From Burkholderiales bacterium RIFOXYD12_FULL_59_19 (lineage in GTDB: Bacteria; Pseudomonadota; Gammaproteobacteria; Burkholderiales; Burkholderiaceae_C), in contig MESQ01000055.1 of assembly GCA_001771065.1 (NCBI GenBank), forward strand, positions 90,598 to 154,597: 64,000 bases of DNA, given 5' to 3'. The notes under the pieces are model-generated. The model was not told the origin of the DNA and searched no databases. It worked only from the letters and a program-made list of their open reading frames with translations. The first letter of the stretch is position 1. Each line of letters begins with the position of its first letter. A program made the translations under genes and the position numbers. Below are positions 9,089 to 18,059 of the stretch, piece after piece.

Positions 9089-9439
9089 ATGACTAAAAAA
9101 AGTTCACGCAACATCACGGGCGACTCCTTTTTTGCCTGGGATGGCGACGTACTGGTGGTTAATATCCTGGGCAAACCCAGCGCCAGCAAAGACGCCATTG
9201 GCAAGCCATTTGGCAAGCAGCTCAAGGTCAGCGTCACGGCGGCGCCGGTGGCAGGCCGCGCCACCGACCACATGCTGCGCTTTCTGGCACCGCACTTTGG
9301 CGTCAGCGCCTCTGACATTGAGGTGGTATTTGGCCGTATGAATGTAAACAAGCAATTACGCATCAAAGCCCCGACCAAGCTGCCCGCCGTTTTTAACCAA
9401 CAGACTGAACAGGCGTCGCTGTTTGGTGCTGACCTTTGA
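9089..9439 (+). CDS. DUF167 (YggU) family protein
   Basis: A 116-residue protein with the family core: VNILGKPSASKDAIG, LKVSVTAAPVAGRATDHMLRFLA and VVFGRMNVNKQLRI. This matches the conserved 'PAxxGKAN' style region of DUF167, although alanine-threonine replaces the usual lysine-alanine. Function unknown. The ATG at 9089 is preferred over an upstream in-frame start because it begins right before a basic N-terminus and avoids overlap with the divergent yjdM. Confidence 0.8.
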   Translation: MTKKSSRNITGDSFFAWDGDVLVVNILGKPSASKDAIGKPFGKQLKVSVTAAPVAGRATDHMLRFLAPHFGVSASDIEVVFGRMNVNKQLRIKAPTKLPAVFNQQTEQASLFGADL

Positions 9440-9496
9440 GACCAAACACCGGTCCACCCGCGGAACTTCACGACCACCTCTGCCTCTTACAGCACC

Positions 9497-11647
9497 ATGA
9501 TCCTCCTGAAACACCTGACGCGCCCTCTCGCTGCGCTGCTTTTCACAGCCAGCTGCGCGCTATCGACCGGTGCCATCGCACAAAACAGTTTTAAAACCGC
9601 CGTCACCACCGAGCAGGTCCAGGCCGAGTTGATGGCCCACGCGCCCGATGGCGTGGACCCCGGCAAGGCGGTCTGGGTCGGGCTGCAACTGCACCACCAG
9701 CCGGATTGGCACACCTACTGGAAGAACTCTGGCGACTCGGGCCTGGCCACCAGCCTGAGCTGGACGCTGCCCGACGGCGTGCTGGCGGGCGACATCGCCT
9801 GGCCGCTGCCGGTCAAGATCCCGATCGGCAACCTCGCCAACTACGGTTATGACAACACCGTGCTGCTGCCGGTGCCGCTGACGATCACACCCGACTTCAA
9901 ACCCTCGGTGCTGAACCCCGAACTCGAGGTCAAACTGCGTGCCAGCTGGCTGGTGTGCAAGCTCGAATGTGTACCGCAGGACGGTGACTTTGTGCTGCGC
10001 ATTCCGGTCAAGGGCTCCACGGCCATGCAGGGTGCCGCCTTCGAAGCCGCCTTCAAAGCCCAACCCCAGCCGCTGTCACAAGCGAGCAGCATTGCCATAG
10101 AGGACCGCACACTCAGGGTATCGGTGATCGGACTGCCTGCCAGTCTGCAAGGTCAAACACTGGAATTTTTCCCGGAAACCCCCGAAATCATCGAGACAGC
10201 AGCCAAATGGACGCAAAGCTGGCAGGGTGCCGTGTGGACCGCCGTGGTGCCTATTGCCCAGCACCGCAGCGGCGACCCGCAAGTGATGCCGCTGGTGCTG
10301 GCGGCACAGTTAGGCAGCGAGCGCCTGGGCTTTGTCACCCAGGCCAAGGTCACCGGCACCTGGCCCGCCATGGTGGCGCCGTCTGCGGCAAACGCAACAA
10401 CACCAGCAACCCAGTGGGCACCGGGCAGCACGCCGGCAAACCTGCCCTCCTCACTTTGGCTGGCACTGCTCGGTGCCCTGCTGGGCGGCATGATCCTGAA
10501 CCTGATGCCCTGCGTCTTCCCGGTGCTGGCCATCAAGGTGGTGGGTTTTGCCCGCCATGGCAATAACCCGCGCCGCCAGCGCGTCGGTGGCCTGGCTTAC
10601 AGCGCGGGCGTGGTGCTGTCATTTGTTGCCCTGGGCGCTCTGATGCTGGTGCTGCGTGGCGCTGGCGCGCAATTGGGCTGGGGCTTTCAATTGCAGTCGC
10701 CAGCTGTGGTCGCAGCGCTGGCCGCGCTGTTTACCGTGATCGGGCTCAATTTGGCCGGCGTGTTTGAATTTGGCCAGTTTGTGCCCTCAAACGTAGCGCT
10801 GCTGGAGGCCAAAAATCCGTCGGTGGATGCGTTTTTGTCGGGTATTCTGGCGGTGGTGATTGCCTCGCCCTGCACGGCGCCGTTCATGGGCGCCTCACTT
10901 GGTTTGGCGCTGGCGCTGCCCCCGCTGCAGGCGTTGGCGATTTTTGCCACCCTGGGACTGGGTATGGCGCTGCCCTATCTGGCGGCTAGCTGGTCTCCGG
11001 CGCTGGCCCGCAAGCTGCCGCGCCCGGGTGCCTGGATGGCCACTTTCCGCCACGCCATGGCGTTCCCTATGTTTGCCACCGTGGTCTGGCTGGTCTGGGT
11101 ACTGGGCCAACAAAGTGGCATTGACGGAGCCGCAACCCTGTTAACGCTGCTGCTGAGCTTGGCGCTGGTGATCTGGACGCTGGGCCTGCGGGGTCGCACC
11201 CGCTGGGTGATGTCGACGCTGGCGATAGCGGTGTTCGCTCTCTTGACCGCGTCCATTGGCCAAAATGTCATCCGACCGCAGGAAAACACCAGCAATCCGG
11301 CCAGCACCGCGTTGTGGCAGCCCTGGGCACCTGGCAAGGTGGATCAGGTTCTGGCCAGTGGCGCGCCGGTGTTTGTGGACTTTACCGCTGCCTGGTGTGT
11401 GACCTGCCAGTACAACAAGAAAACAACATTGGCCAACGCCGAGGTCCTGGCCGACTTTGCCGCCAGAAAAGTTACGCTCTTGCGCGCCGACTGGACCCGC
11501 CAGGACCCCGCTATTACCGCCGCGCTGGCGCAGTTGGGGCGTAACGGTGTGCCGGTTTACGTGCTGTACCAGACAGGTCGTGCCCCAGTGGTACTGTCAG
11601 AAATTTTGTCAGTGGCTGAAGTGCGCACTGCGCTGGCGACGCTGTAG
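9497..11647 (+). CDS. dsbD: Thiol:disulfide interchange protein, DsbD/ScsB family
   Basis: A 716-residue protein. Signal peptide at about 1-28, then a periplasmic DsbD-alpha-like region to about 320. The membrane core carries the paired cysteines NLMPCVFPV and ASPCTAPFMG. A C-terminal thioredoxin domain has CVTC in AAWCVTCQYNKK (near 634). It passes electrons from cytoplasmic thioredoxin across the membrane to periplasmic partners. The large N-terminal part and the lysine-poor CVTC site resemble the ScsB/DipZ branch, so the symbol is approximate. The next operon encodes c-type cytochromes, which need reduced haem-binding cysteines. Confidence 0.88.
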   Translation: MILLKHLTRPLAALLFTASCALSTGAIAQNSFKTAVTTEQVQAELMAHAPDGVDPGKAVWVGLQLHHQPDWHTYWKNSGDSGLATSLSWTLPDGVLAGDIAWPLPVKIPIGNLANYGYDNTVLLPVPLTITPDFKPSVLNPELEVKLRASWLVCKLECVPQDGDFVLRIPVKGSTAMQGAAFEAAFKAQPQPLSQASSIAIEDRTLRVSVIGLPASLQGQTLEFFPETPEIIETAAKWTQSWQGAVWTAVVPIAQHRSGDPQVMPLVLAAQLGSERLGFVTQAKVTGTWPAMVAPSAANATTPATQWAPGSTPANLPSSLWLALLGALLGGMILNLMPCVFPVLAIKVVGFARHGNNPRRQRVGGLAYSAGVVLSFVALGALMLVLRGAGAQLGWGFQLQSPAVVAALAALFTVIGLNLAGVFEFGQFVPSNVALLEAKNPSVDAFLSGILAVVIASPCTAPFMGASLGLALALPPLQALAIFATLGLGMALPYLAASWSPALARKLPRPGAWMATFRHAMAFPMFATVVWLVWVLGQQSGIDGAATLLTLLLSLALVIWTLGLRGRTRWVMSTLAIAVFALLTASIGQNVIRPQENTSNPASTALWQPWAPGKVDQVLASGAPVFVDFTAAWCVTCQYNKKTTLANAEVLADFAARKVTLLRADWTRQDPAITAALAQLGRNGVPVYVLYQTGRAPVVLSEILSVAEVRTALATL

Positions 11648-11669
11648 TCTGCCCGAAAAACAAGAAGGG

Positions 11670-11683
11670 TTGATCCTGGTCAA
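11670..11683. promoter_or_regulatory. FNR/Anr-like box upstream of the diheme cytochrome operon (one mismatch)
   Basis: TTGAT-CCTG-GTCAA agrees with TTGAT-N4-ATCAA at nine of ten positions. Its centre lies about 84 bases before the start at 11761, compatible with an activator site. Binding is inferred. Confidence 0.45.
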
Positions 11684-11710
11684 ACGTTCTGCCCGTTTGC
11701 CTAAGGAAAT

Positions 11711-11747
11711 CTTAAGACTCGACGGTTAGGCTTAACCCTATCTTAAT
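11711..11747. promoter_or_regulatory. CTTAA repeats resembling a PmrA/QseB-type response-regulator box
   Basis: Three CTTAA units occur at 11711-11715, 11731-11735 and 11742-11746. The last two form CTTAAC-N5-CTTAAT, the half-site arrangement known for PmrA/QseB (OmpR-family) regulators. The box ends 13 bases before the first start codon of the operon. No regulator gene lies nearby in this window. Confidence 0.5.
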
Positions 11748-11760
11748 TAGGGGAACGTGT

Positions 11761-12222
11761 ATGCGAGTATTTAATTCATTCACTTTAAGTTTGACCTTGC
11801 TGGCTAGCAGCACCATGGCCTTGGCCGATGGCGGTGGCCAGCGCCTGGCCTTGCTACCCAAAATGGCAACTGAATGTTCTGCCTGCCACATCGCCTTCAG
11901 GCCCAATTTTTTGCCCACCTCCGCGTGGAAACAGGTGATGGGCTCACTGGACAAACATTACGGCACGGATGCCTCCCTGAGTCCGGCTGACCAGCAAGAA
12001 ATCACAGAATGGATTGTTGCCAATTCGCAGGAACTGGGTGAAGCACCGCCTGACAACCGCATCACCAAGGCGTTCTGGTTCACCCGCAAACACGGTACCA
12101 ACCATGTCAAAGCCGATGTCTGGCGCCGCAGCTCGGTGAAAAGTCCGACCAACTGCCAGGCCTGCCACGTCGATGCGGCCAACGGCGACTTCAACGAGCA
12201 CAATATCCGTATTCCCCGCTAA
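11761..12222 (+). CDS. Diheme cytochrome c (DHC family), periplasmic
   Basis: A 153-residue precursor: signal peptide ending near ALA-DGG (about 22), first haem motif CSACH at 39-43, second CQACH at 132-136 followed by the family's GDFNE..IRIP ending. The spacing and ending match the Rhodobacter-type DHC that serves as electron partner of SHP. First gene of a four-gene run with short gaps. Confidence 0.9.
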   Translation: MRVFNSFTLSLTLLASSTMALADGGGQRLALLPKMATECSACHIAFRPNFLPTSAWKQVMGSLDKHYGTDASLSPADQQEITEWIVANSQELGEAPPDNRITKAFWFTRKHGTNHVKADVWRRSSVKSPTNCQACHVDAANGDFNEHNIRIPR

Positions 12223-12263
12223 ACCGATTTTCCCATTTTTCTTCTTAATTTAAAGGACACATC

Positions 12264-12653
12264 ATGATCTCTACATTTCGCCCGACCCACTTGCTCGCCT
12301 GCCTGGCCCTGAGCACGCCCATGCTGGCCAGTGCCAACCCGATTCTGGACGGCTACAAAGCCGAGATCAAAGGCAGCTTCACCGCTGCCGCCGGGGAAAA
12401 ACTGTACAAGACCGTTGGCCCAAATCAATTGTCGTGCGCGTCCTGCCACACCGACTCACCCAAAAATGCAGGTAAACACGCCAAAACCAACAAAGCCATC
12501 GACCCGCTGGCACCCAGCGCCAACCCGAAGCGCTTCACTGATGCCGCCCAGGTGGAAAAATGGTTCAAACGCAATTGCAACGATGCCCTGGGCCGCGCCT
12601 GCACAACGCAGGAAAAAGGCGACTTCATGACCTACGTCCTGTCCGTCAAATAA
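12264..12653 (+). CDS. shp: SHP-type monoheme cytochrome c (DUF1924)
   Basis: A 129-residue precursor with signal peptide (cleavage near SANP, about 24), one haem motif CASCH (58-62), and the RNCNDALGRAC segment (Cys105 and Cys113) that in sphaeroides haem protein forms a disulfide next to an asparagine haem ligand. SHP is a high-spin cytochrome that binds oxygen or NO when reduced; its physiological role is unsettled. It lies between two DHC genes, which supports a role in the same electron chain. Confidence 0.85.
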   Translation: MISTFRPTHLLACLALSTPMLASANPILDGYKAEIKGSFTAAAGEKLYKTVGPNQLSCASCHTDSPKNAGKHAKTNKAIDPLAPSANPKRFTDAAQVEKWFKRNCNDALGRACTTQEKGDFMTYVLSVK

Positions 12654-12663
12654 GGTGCATGTC

Positions 12664-13146
12664 ATGAAATTGATCCAATCCTTGCTGATGCTGCTGTTGG
12701 CCGCCTGCGCGCTGGGCGCTCAAGCCAAATATAACGGCGAAGACCGGGGCAAACCCGTCATGCCGTCCGAGAACAATGCCAAGATGCAAGCCGAATGCTC
12801 CGGCTGCCACATGGCTTACCCGGCTGGTTTGCTGCCTGCAGCTTCCTGGAAAAAGCTGATGGCAGGTCTGGACAAACACTTCGGCACTGATGCCAGCCTG
12901 TCGCCGCAAGACACCAAAGAAATCACTGACTACCTGGTGAAATACGCATCCAACCGCTGGACTTCCAGCGCCGCCCCGTTGCGTATCACCGAGGGCGAAT
13001 GGTTCAAGAACAAGCACGACAGCAGCGAGATCAACCCGTCCATCTGGAAGCGCGAGTCGGTCAAGAGTCCGGGCAATTGCTCAGCGTGCCACCAGGCTGC
13101 CGAACGCGGTGACTTTAACGAAGACCGCATTCGCATCCCCCAGTAA
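12664..13146 (+). CDS. Diheme cytochrome c (DHC family), second copy
   Basis: A 160-residue precursor: signal peptide to about residue 21, haem motifs CSGCH (45-49) and CSACH (139-143), and the same GDFNEDRIRIP ending as the first DHC. The ATG at 12664 is preferred over the GTG at 12655 because the AAGG just after the previous stop is then correctly spaced as ribosome site. The copy is clearly related to 11761-12222 and probably arose by tandem duplication around shp. Confidence 0.9.
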   Translation: MKLIQSLLMLLLAACALGAQAKYNGEDRGKPVMPSENNAKMQAECSGCHMAYPAGLLPAASWKKLMAGLDKHFGTDASLSPQDTKEITDYLVKYASNRWTSSAAPLRITEGEWFKNKHDSSEINPSIWKRESVKSPGNCSACHQAAERGDFNEDRIRIPQ

Positions 13147-13161
13147 ATAAAGGCACACCCG

Positions 13162-14346
13162 ATGCAACGCACCCTGATCTGGGACCTTCCCACCCGTCTG
13201 TTTCACTGGACCCTGGCCAGCAGTTTTGCGCTCGCCTGGCTCACCAGCGAGGGTGACCGGTGGCGCTCGATCCACGTGTTTCTGGGTTATTTGATGTTGG
13301 GACTGGTGGTTTTTCGCCTGATCTGGGGCTTTACCGGGTCACACTTTTCGCGCTTTTCCAGCTTCTGGTTTGGCCCCAAAGAGGCGCTTGACTACCTCAA
13401 ACAGGTGACGACCAGGCATGCGCCGCGCCACGTCGGGCACAACCCCACCGGTAGCTTGGCCATTTATATTTTATTGGTCATGTCGGTAGCGGTGGGGCTC
13501 ACTGGTGTGGTCACTTTGGGCGGGGACGAACAACAAGGCATCACGGCAGGCTGGTTGAGCTTTGCCCAGGTTCAAACCTTGAAGCAGTTGCATGAACTCG
13601 GCGCCATCGCCATGCTGCTGGTGGTTGCGGGACACATCACCGGCGTGGTGGTGGAAAGCGTGCTGCACAAGGAAAACCTGGCGCGCGCCATGGTCAGTGG
13701 CTTCAAAATGGCCGAAGCAGGTACGCCAAAAGCCACGGCACACCCCTGGGTAGCGGTGCTGCTGCTGCTGACCATGCTGGGCTTTGGCGGCTGGTGGTTT
13801 TATTACGCCATCGACAAGAACATTGACAACCAGGCTTGGCACATCAAACTGGAAACGGGTGTGGGCGAAGAGCCGCACGTGAAATTTGTCGGCAAACAAT
13901 TGCCAGACAACAAGCTATGGCGCGACGAATGTGGCAGCTGCCATGCGGTGTTTTACCCGGCCCTGTTACCGGAGCGCTCGTGGCAAAAAATGATGGCAGA
14001 ACAAGACCAGCATTTTGGCTCCGACCTGGGCCTGGACGGCGCCACCACGGCGGAAGTGCTGCAGTTCATGGTGGACAACTCAGCCGACAAACACCTGACC
14101 GAGGCCGCCTTCAAAATCGAACAATCCGTGCCCAAAGCGCACACGCCGCTGCGCATCACCGAGACCCCGTACTGGGTCGAAAAACACCGCGAAATTGCCG
14201 CCGCCGACTGGGCTAACCCGCTGGTCCTGAGCAAAAGCAACTGCGCCGCCTGCCACAGTGATGCCGACGACGGCAGCTTTGAAGACGGGGCCATGCATAT
14301 CCCGAAAGCACCAGCCAAAGTGGCTTCTGCAGCTTCCCAACCCTGA
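13162..14346 (+). CDS. Cytochrome b561-type membrane protein fused to a diheme cytochrome c domain
   Basis: 394 residues. The first about 215 are a four- to five-helix cytochrome b561 (Ni-hydrogenase b subunit) domain with histidines in LFHWTL, SIHVFLGY, LHELGA and AGHITGVV. A linking helix follows, and residues about 220-394 form a third DHC domain with CGSCH (near 258) and CAACH (near 361). It should oxidise quinol and pass electrons to the periplasmic diheme cytochromes and SHP. No stop or frameshift breaks the fusion. Last gene of the operon; hemE follows. Confidence 0.9.
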   Translation: MQRTLIWDLPTRLFHWTLASSFALAWLTSEGDRWRSIHVFLGYLMLGLVVFRLIWGFTGSHFSRFSSFWFGPKEALDYLKQVTTRHAPRHVGHNPTGSLAIYILLVMSVAVGLTGVVTLGGDEQQGITAGWLSFAQVQTLKQLHELGAIAMLLVVAGHITGVVVESVLHKENLARAMVSGFKMAEAGTPKATAHPWVAVLLLLTMLGFGGWWFYYAIDKNIDNQAWHIKLETGVGEEPHVKFVGKQLPDNKLWRDECGSCHAVFYPALLPERSWQKMMAEQDQHFGSDLGLDGATTAEVLQFMVDNSADKHLTEAAFKIEQSVPKAHTPLRITETPYWVEKHREIAAADWANPLVLSKSNCAACHSDADDGSFEDGAMHIPKAPAKVASAASQP

Positions 14347-14407
14347 CACATAAGCTGACTCGCCGGGGGTGCATTTTTTGGGTGCGCCTGAATGCGACAA
14401 TTAGGCC

Positions 14408-15517
14408 ATGAATTCGACCACCTCCTCCTTTGCCCCCCTGAAAAACGACACCTTTTTGCGCGCTTGTTTGCGTCAGGCCACCGACTACACACCGATCTGG
14501 ATGATGCGCCAGGCCGGGCGTTTTTTGCCCGAGTACCGGTCGACCCGCGCCAAAGCAGGCAGCTTCATGGGCCTGGCCACAAACACCGACTTTGCCACCG
14601 AAGTCACGCTGCAACCCCTGGACCGTTTCCCGATTGATGCCGCCATTTTATTCAGCGACATCCTGACCGTGCCGGATGCCATGGGTTTGGGCTTGAGTTT
14701 TGCGCTAGGCGAAGGCCCCAAGTTCGCCCACCCGGTGCGCGACGAAGCGGCTGTGACCAAACTCGAAGTCCCCGACATGAACAAACTGCGCTACGTGTTT
14801 GACGCCGTCACGTCGATACGCACCGCACTGAATGGCCGCGTGCCGCTGATTGGTTTTAGCGGTAGCCCCTGGACGCTGGCCTGTTACATGGTTGAAGGCG
14901 CCGGCTCCGACGACTACCGGCTGGTCAAAACCATGCTGTATGGCCGCCCGGACCTGATGCACAAGATTTTGCAGGTCAATGCGGATTCAGTGGCGCAATA
15001 CCTTAACACCCAAATCGAGGCGGGCGCCCAGGCCGTCATGATTTTTGACAGCTGGGGCGGCGTGCTGGCCGACGGCGCGTTCCAGGAATTCAGCCTGTCC
15101 TACACCCGCCGCGTGCTGTCGCAATTGCACAAGGAATACAACGGCGCCCGAATTCCCAGTATTGTGTTCACCAAAGGTGGTGGCCAGTGGCTCGACGAAA
15201 TGGAGTCGCTGGACTGCAATGTGCTAGGACTTGACTGGACCGTCAATCTAACCAAAGCCCGCGCCCTGGTGGGCGGCAGCAAAGCCTTGCAAGGCAATCT
15301 GGACCCCAACGTGCTGTTTGCACAGCCGACGCAAATTGAGGCCGAAGTGGTCAAGGTGCTCAACGCCTTTGGTACCCCCCACAGCGGCGCGGGTACGGGT
15401 CCGACGCACATTTTCAACCTGGGACACGGCATCAGCCAGCACACGCCGCCAGAACATGTCGCCGCGCTGGTGCAAGCGGTTCACAGCCATTCACGCCAAA
15501 TGCGCGGTGCTTGCTGA
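14408..15517 (+). CDS. hemE: Uroporphyrinogen decarboxylase
   Basis: A 369-residue cytosolic enzyme that converts uroporphyrinogen III to coproporphyrinogen III in haem synthesis. Hallmarks are [13 protein letters not shown] (substrate-binding arginines), [27 protein letters not shown] and the C-terminal FNLGHGI. Length is normal for the family. It is read in the same direction as the haem-protein operon just upstream, from a 61-base gap. Confidence 0.97.
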   Translation: MNSTTSSFAPLKNDTFLRACLRQATDYTPIWMMRQAGRFLPEYRSTRAKAGSFMGLATNTDFATEVTLQPLDRFPIDAAILFSDILTVPDAMGLGLSFALGEGPKFAHPVRDEAAVTKLEVPDMNKLRYVFDAVTSIRTALNGRVPLIGFSGSPWTLACYMVEGAGSDDYRLVKTMLYGRPDLMHKILQVNADSVAQYLNTQIEAGAQAVMIFDSWGGVLADGAFQEFSLSYTRRVLSQLHKEYNGARIPSIVFTKGGGQWLDEMESLDCNVLGLDWTVNLTKARALVGGSKALQGNLDPNVLFAQPTQIEAEVVKVLNAFGTPHSGAGTGPTHIFNLGHGISQHTPPEHVAALVQAVHSHSRQMRGAC

Positions 15518-15849
15518 TTTGCCAGCCCGCTAGCACTTTTTTCACCATTTTTCCAGTCAAACCGACAAAAAAATTGTAACTTATGCACAAAAATGGGCAA
15601 ACTGCGCAAGCAGAAAGGGTGACCTCAAGTCCCTCGCTATTAAACCCATAGCGACTGCAAGTCATTGATTTATAAGTATTTTTAAAATTGCCTGTTTTCT
15701 GTGCAGCCTAACACAAGCCTTGATTGGCAAGGCTTCGAAGGCTTTGTTGACCTGTTATCAACATAGTTATCCACAGAAAACTTGAATGACTGATAAAAGC
15801 CCTCAAAATCAAGCACTTAAGGTCATTTCCGCCAGTTCACTTGAACAAA
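15518..15849. other. 332-base intergenic region hemE-priA with hairpins and DnaA boxes
   Basis: No credible gene. It holds a 7-bp hairpin (TCGCTAT, 15634-15640, with ATAGCGA, 15648-15654), a perfect 8-bp hairpin (AAGCCTTG, 15715-15722, with CAAGGCTT, 15728-15735) and two DnaA-box-like 9-mers. The rest is unusually AT-rich compared with its neighbours (15540-15710). A short open frame at 15786 overlaps priA out of frame and is not supported. Confidence 0.6.
15755..15775 (+). promoter_or_regulatory. Pair of DnaA boxes upstream of priA
   Basis: TTATCAACA (15755-15763) and the exact consensus TTATCCACA (15767-15775) lie in direct repeat 12 bases apart, about 75 bases before the priA start. They could serve DnaA-dependent control of priA. 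Occupancy is not shown by sequence alone. Confidence 0.5.
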
Positions 15850-18030
15850 ATGCCGCAAGCTTCCGCGCCACCCACATCCCAAATCCAGGTCCTGGTGCAC
15901 ACCCCGGCCTACAGCCAGATGGCCAGCGCCTTAAGCTACCTGAGCAGCGAGGTGCCGCCGCCGGGCACGCTGGTGCGGGTGCCTTTGGGCCAACGTGAAC
16001 TGCTCGGCGTGGTCTGGGATGACAGTCCGGCGCAAGCACAGCAAAGCACAGTTGAACCCGCCAAACTGCGCCCGATCGCTGATGTGCTCACGTCTTTGCC
16101 CCCCTTGAGCAGCCACTGGCGCAGCCTGATCAGTTTCGCCGCCAGCTACTACCAACGTGCGAAGGGAGAAGTGGCATTGGCAGCGCTGCCACCGCAACTG
16201 CGTGATCTGAGCCAGGTGCAACTCGGCCGAAAGCTGAAAAAGCTCGCCAAAATAGCCAATCAGCCAATGCCCGCCACGACCGGCGTTGCCGCAGACACCA
16301 CAGCGGCCCTTCAACAGGCCGCTGTGGCAGCACCCCATGGCGTGGTGCTCAGTGCTGAGCAGACGGTGGCCATTGACCAATTCAGAAACCATAACGGACC
16401 GTTTTTGTTATTTGGTGCCACTGGCAGCGGCAAAACTGAAGTGTTCATGCACTGCACAGCCGAGTTACTGGCCGCATCACCCCAGGCCCAGGCACTGGTG
16501 ATGGTGCCGGAAATCAACCTGACGCCACAGCTTGAAGAGCGCTTCAAGGCCCGTTTTTGCAGCCTCTATGGCATGGAGGCCGTGGTCTCGATGCACAGCG
16601 GCATGACCCCGGCGCAGCGCTTGAACAGCTGGTTGGCGGCACACAGCGGTGCTGCCCGCATCGTGCTGGGCACCCGCATGGCCGTGTTTGCGTCCATGCC
16701 CCAGCTCAAGCTGATCATCGTTGACGAAGAGCATGACCCAAGCTACAAAAGTGGCGAAGGTGCACGTTACTCGGCCCGCGATCTGGCCATTTACCGCGGT
16801 CATCTGGAAGGTGCCAAAGTGATGCTGGGCTCGGCCACGCCGTCGCTCGAGAGTTGGCATCACAGTCGCCCCGCGCCGGAGGGCGGACGCTACCACAGGC
16901 TGGAAATGCCCAGTCGTGTTGGCAGCGGCCAGCTGCCCCTGGTGCGCCGGGTCGACATGAACCACCAGCCCAAAGCCTGCATCATCTCACCGCCCTTGCT
17001 CGCCGCCATCGCCGAGCGTATCGCCCGTGGCGAGCAAAGCATGGTGTTCCTGAACCGGCGCGGCTACGCCCCGGTGCTGCAATGCACTGACTGCGACTGG
17101 AAAAGCGAGTGTCCCCACTGCAGCGCCTACCGCGTGTACCACAAGATTGACCGCACCCTGCGCTGTCACCACTGCGGCCTGAGCGAACGCGTGCCGCGCG
17201 CCTGTCCGGCCTGTGGCAACCCCGACATCGCACCCATGGGGCGCGGCACCGAACGACTCGAAGAACACCTGGCCGAGTTGCTGGTCCAGGTGCACCGCCC
17301 GGACGGCCAGCCGGTGCGTATTGTGCGCATCGATGCCGACACCACCCGCCTCAAGGGGGCGCTCGAATCGCAGCTAGCCCAAGTGCACGCAGGCGACGTG
17401 GATGTGCTGGTGGGCACCCAAATGATTGCCAAGGGGCACGACTTTCGACGCATCACGCTGGTGGCTGCGGTCAACCCCGACAACGCCCTGTTTTCCAGCG
17501 ACTTTCGTGCGCCAGAGCGCCTTTTCAGCCTGTTGATGCAGGCCGCTGGCCGGGCTGGACGGGACTCAGCGGTGGCTGGCAGCAGCGAAATGTGGCTGCA
17601 AACCTTTCACCCGACACACCCCTTGTACGAGTCACTCAAAAAACACGACTACCCTACCTTTGCCGCATCGCAGTTGAAAGAACGCCAGCAGGCCGCCATG
17701 CCGCCGTTCAGTTTTCAGGCGCTGGTACGCTCTGAAGCCCGCACACAGGAAACCGCGCAAGGTTTCTTAAATGCCGCCAGCCAGGCCGCTGGCGAGCAGA
17801 ACGACACGGCTGCGCTGCTGGCGCACCTGACACGCTACCCCGCGGTGCCCATGGGCATTGCACGCATTGCCAACATTGAGCGCGCACAGATGCTGATCGA
17901 AAGCCCGTCGCGCGCGGCACTGCAAAAGTTTTTGAATGCCTGGCAAATCGTGCTGCACCAGACCCGCGCCTTGCCCGAATGCAAGGGGGTGCTGCGCTGG
18001 GCCATTGACGTGGACCCGCTCAATATCTGA
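15850..18030 (+). CDS. priA: Primosomal protein N' (replication restart helicase)
   Basis: About 726 residues. PriA reloads DnaB at stalled forks. Seen here: N-terminal 3'-end-binding domain (VRVPLGQRELLGVVW), Walker A GATGSGKTE, the DEEH-type box (IIVDEEHDPSYKSGEGARYS), four zinc-binding cysteine pairs (from CTDCDWKSECPHC to CPACGNP), and the motif region VLVGTQMIAKGHDFRR and QAAGRAGR. ATG at 15850 is chosen; an in-frame TTG at 15841 is possible. Confidence 0.95.
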   Translation: MPQASAPPTSQIQVLVHTPAYSQMASALSYLSSEVPPPGTLVRVPLGQRELLGVVWDDSPAQAQQSTVEPAKLRPIADVLTSLPPLSSHWRSLISFAASYYQRAKGEVALAALPPQLRDLSQVQLGRKLKKLAKIANQPMPATTGVAADTTAALQQAAVAAPHGVVLSAEQTVAIDQFRNHNGPFLLFGATGSGKTEVFMHCTAELLAASPQAQALVMVPEINLTPQLEERFKARFCSLYGMEAVVSMHSGMTPAQRLNSWLAAHSGAARIVLGTRMAVFASMPQLKLIIVDEEHDPSYKSGEGARYSARDLAIYRGHLEGAKVMLGSATPSLESWHHSRPAPEGGRYHRLEMPSRVGSGQLPLVRRVDMNHQPKACIISPPLLAAIAERIARGEQSMVFLNRRGYAPVLQCTDCDWKSECPHCSAYRVYHKIDRTLRCHHCGLSERVPRACPACGNPDIAPMGRGTERLEEHLAELLVQVHRPDGQPVRIVRIDADTTRLKGALESQLAQVHAGDVDVLVGTQMIAKGHDFRRITLVAAVNPDNALFSSDFRAPERLFSLLMQAAGRAGRDSAVAGSSEMWLQTFHPTHPLYESLKKHDYPTFAASQLKERQQAAMPPFSFQALVRSEARTQETAQGFLNAASQAAGEQNDTAALLAHLTRYPAVPMGIARIANIERAQMLIESPSRAALQKFLNAWQIVLHQTRALPECKGVLRWAIDVDPLNI

Positions 18031-18059
18031 ACAGGTTTTTGAAAATCATACGACGCGTT

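Noticed and set aside
11683..11702. CAAACG/CGTTTG hairpin after dsbD as terminator
   Set aside because: Six-base stem without a T run; overlaps the regulatory region of the next operon.
15747..15761. TTGAC-CTGTT-ATCAA as an FNR box upstream of priA
   Set aside because: Five-base spacer; the right part belongs to the DnaA box.
15786..15998. Small frame starting ATG 15786 before priA
   Set aside because: Runs into priA in another frame, and its residues after 15850 are a shift of the priA N-terminus.
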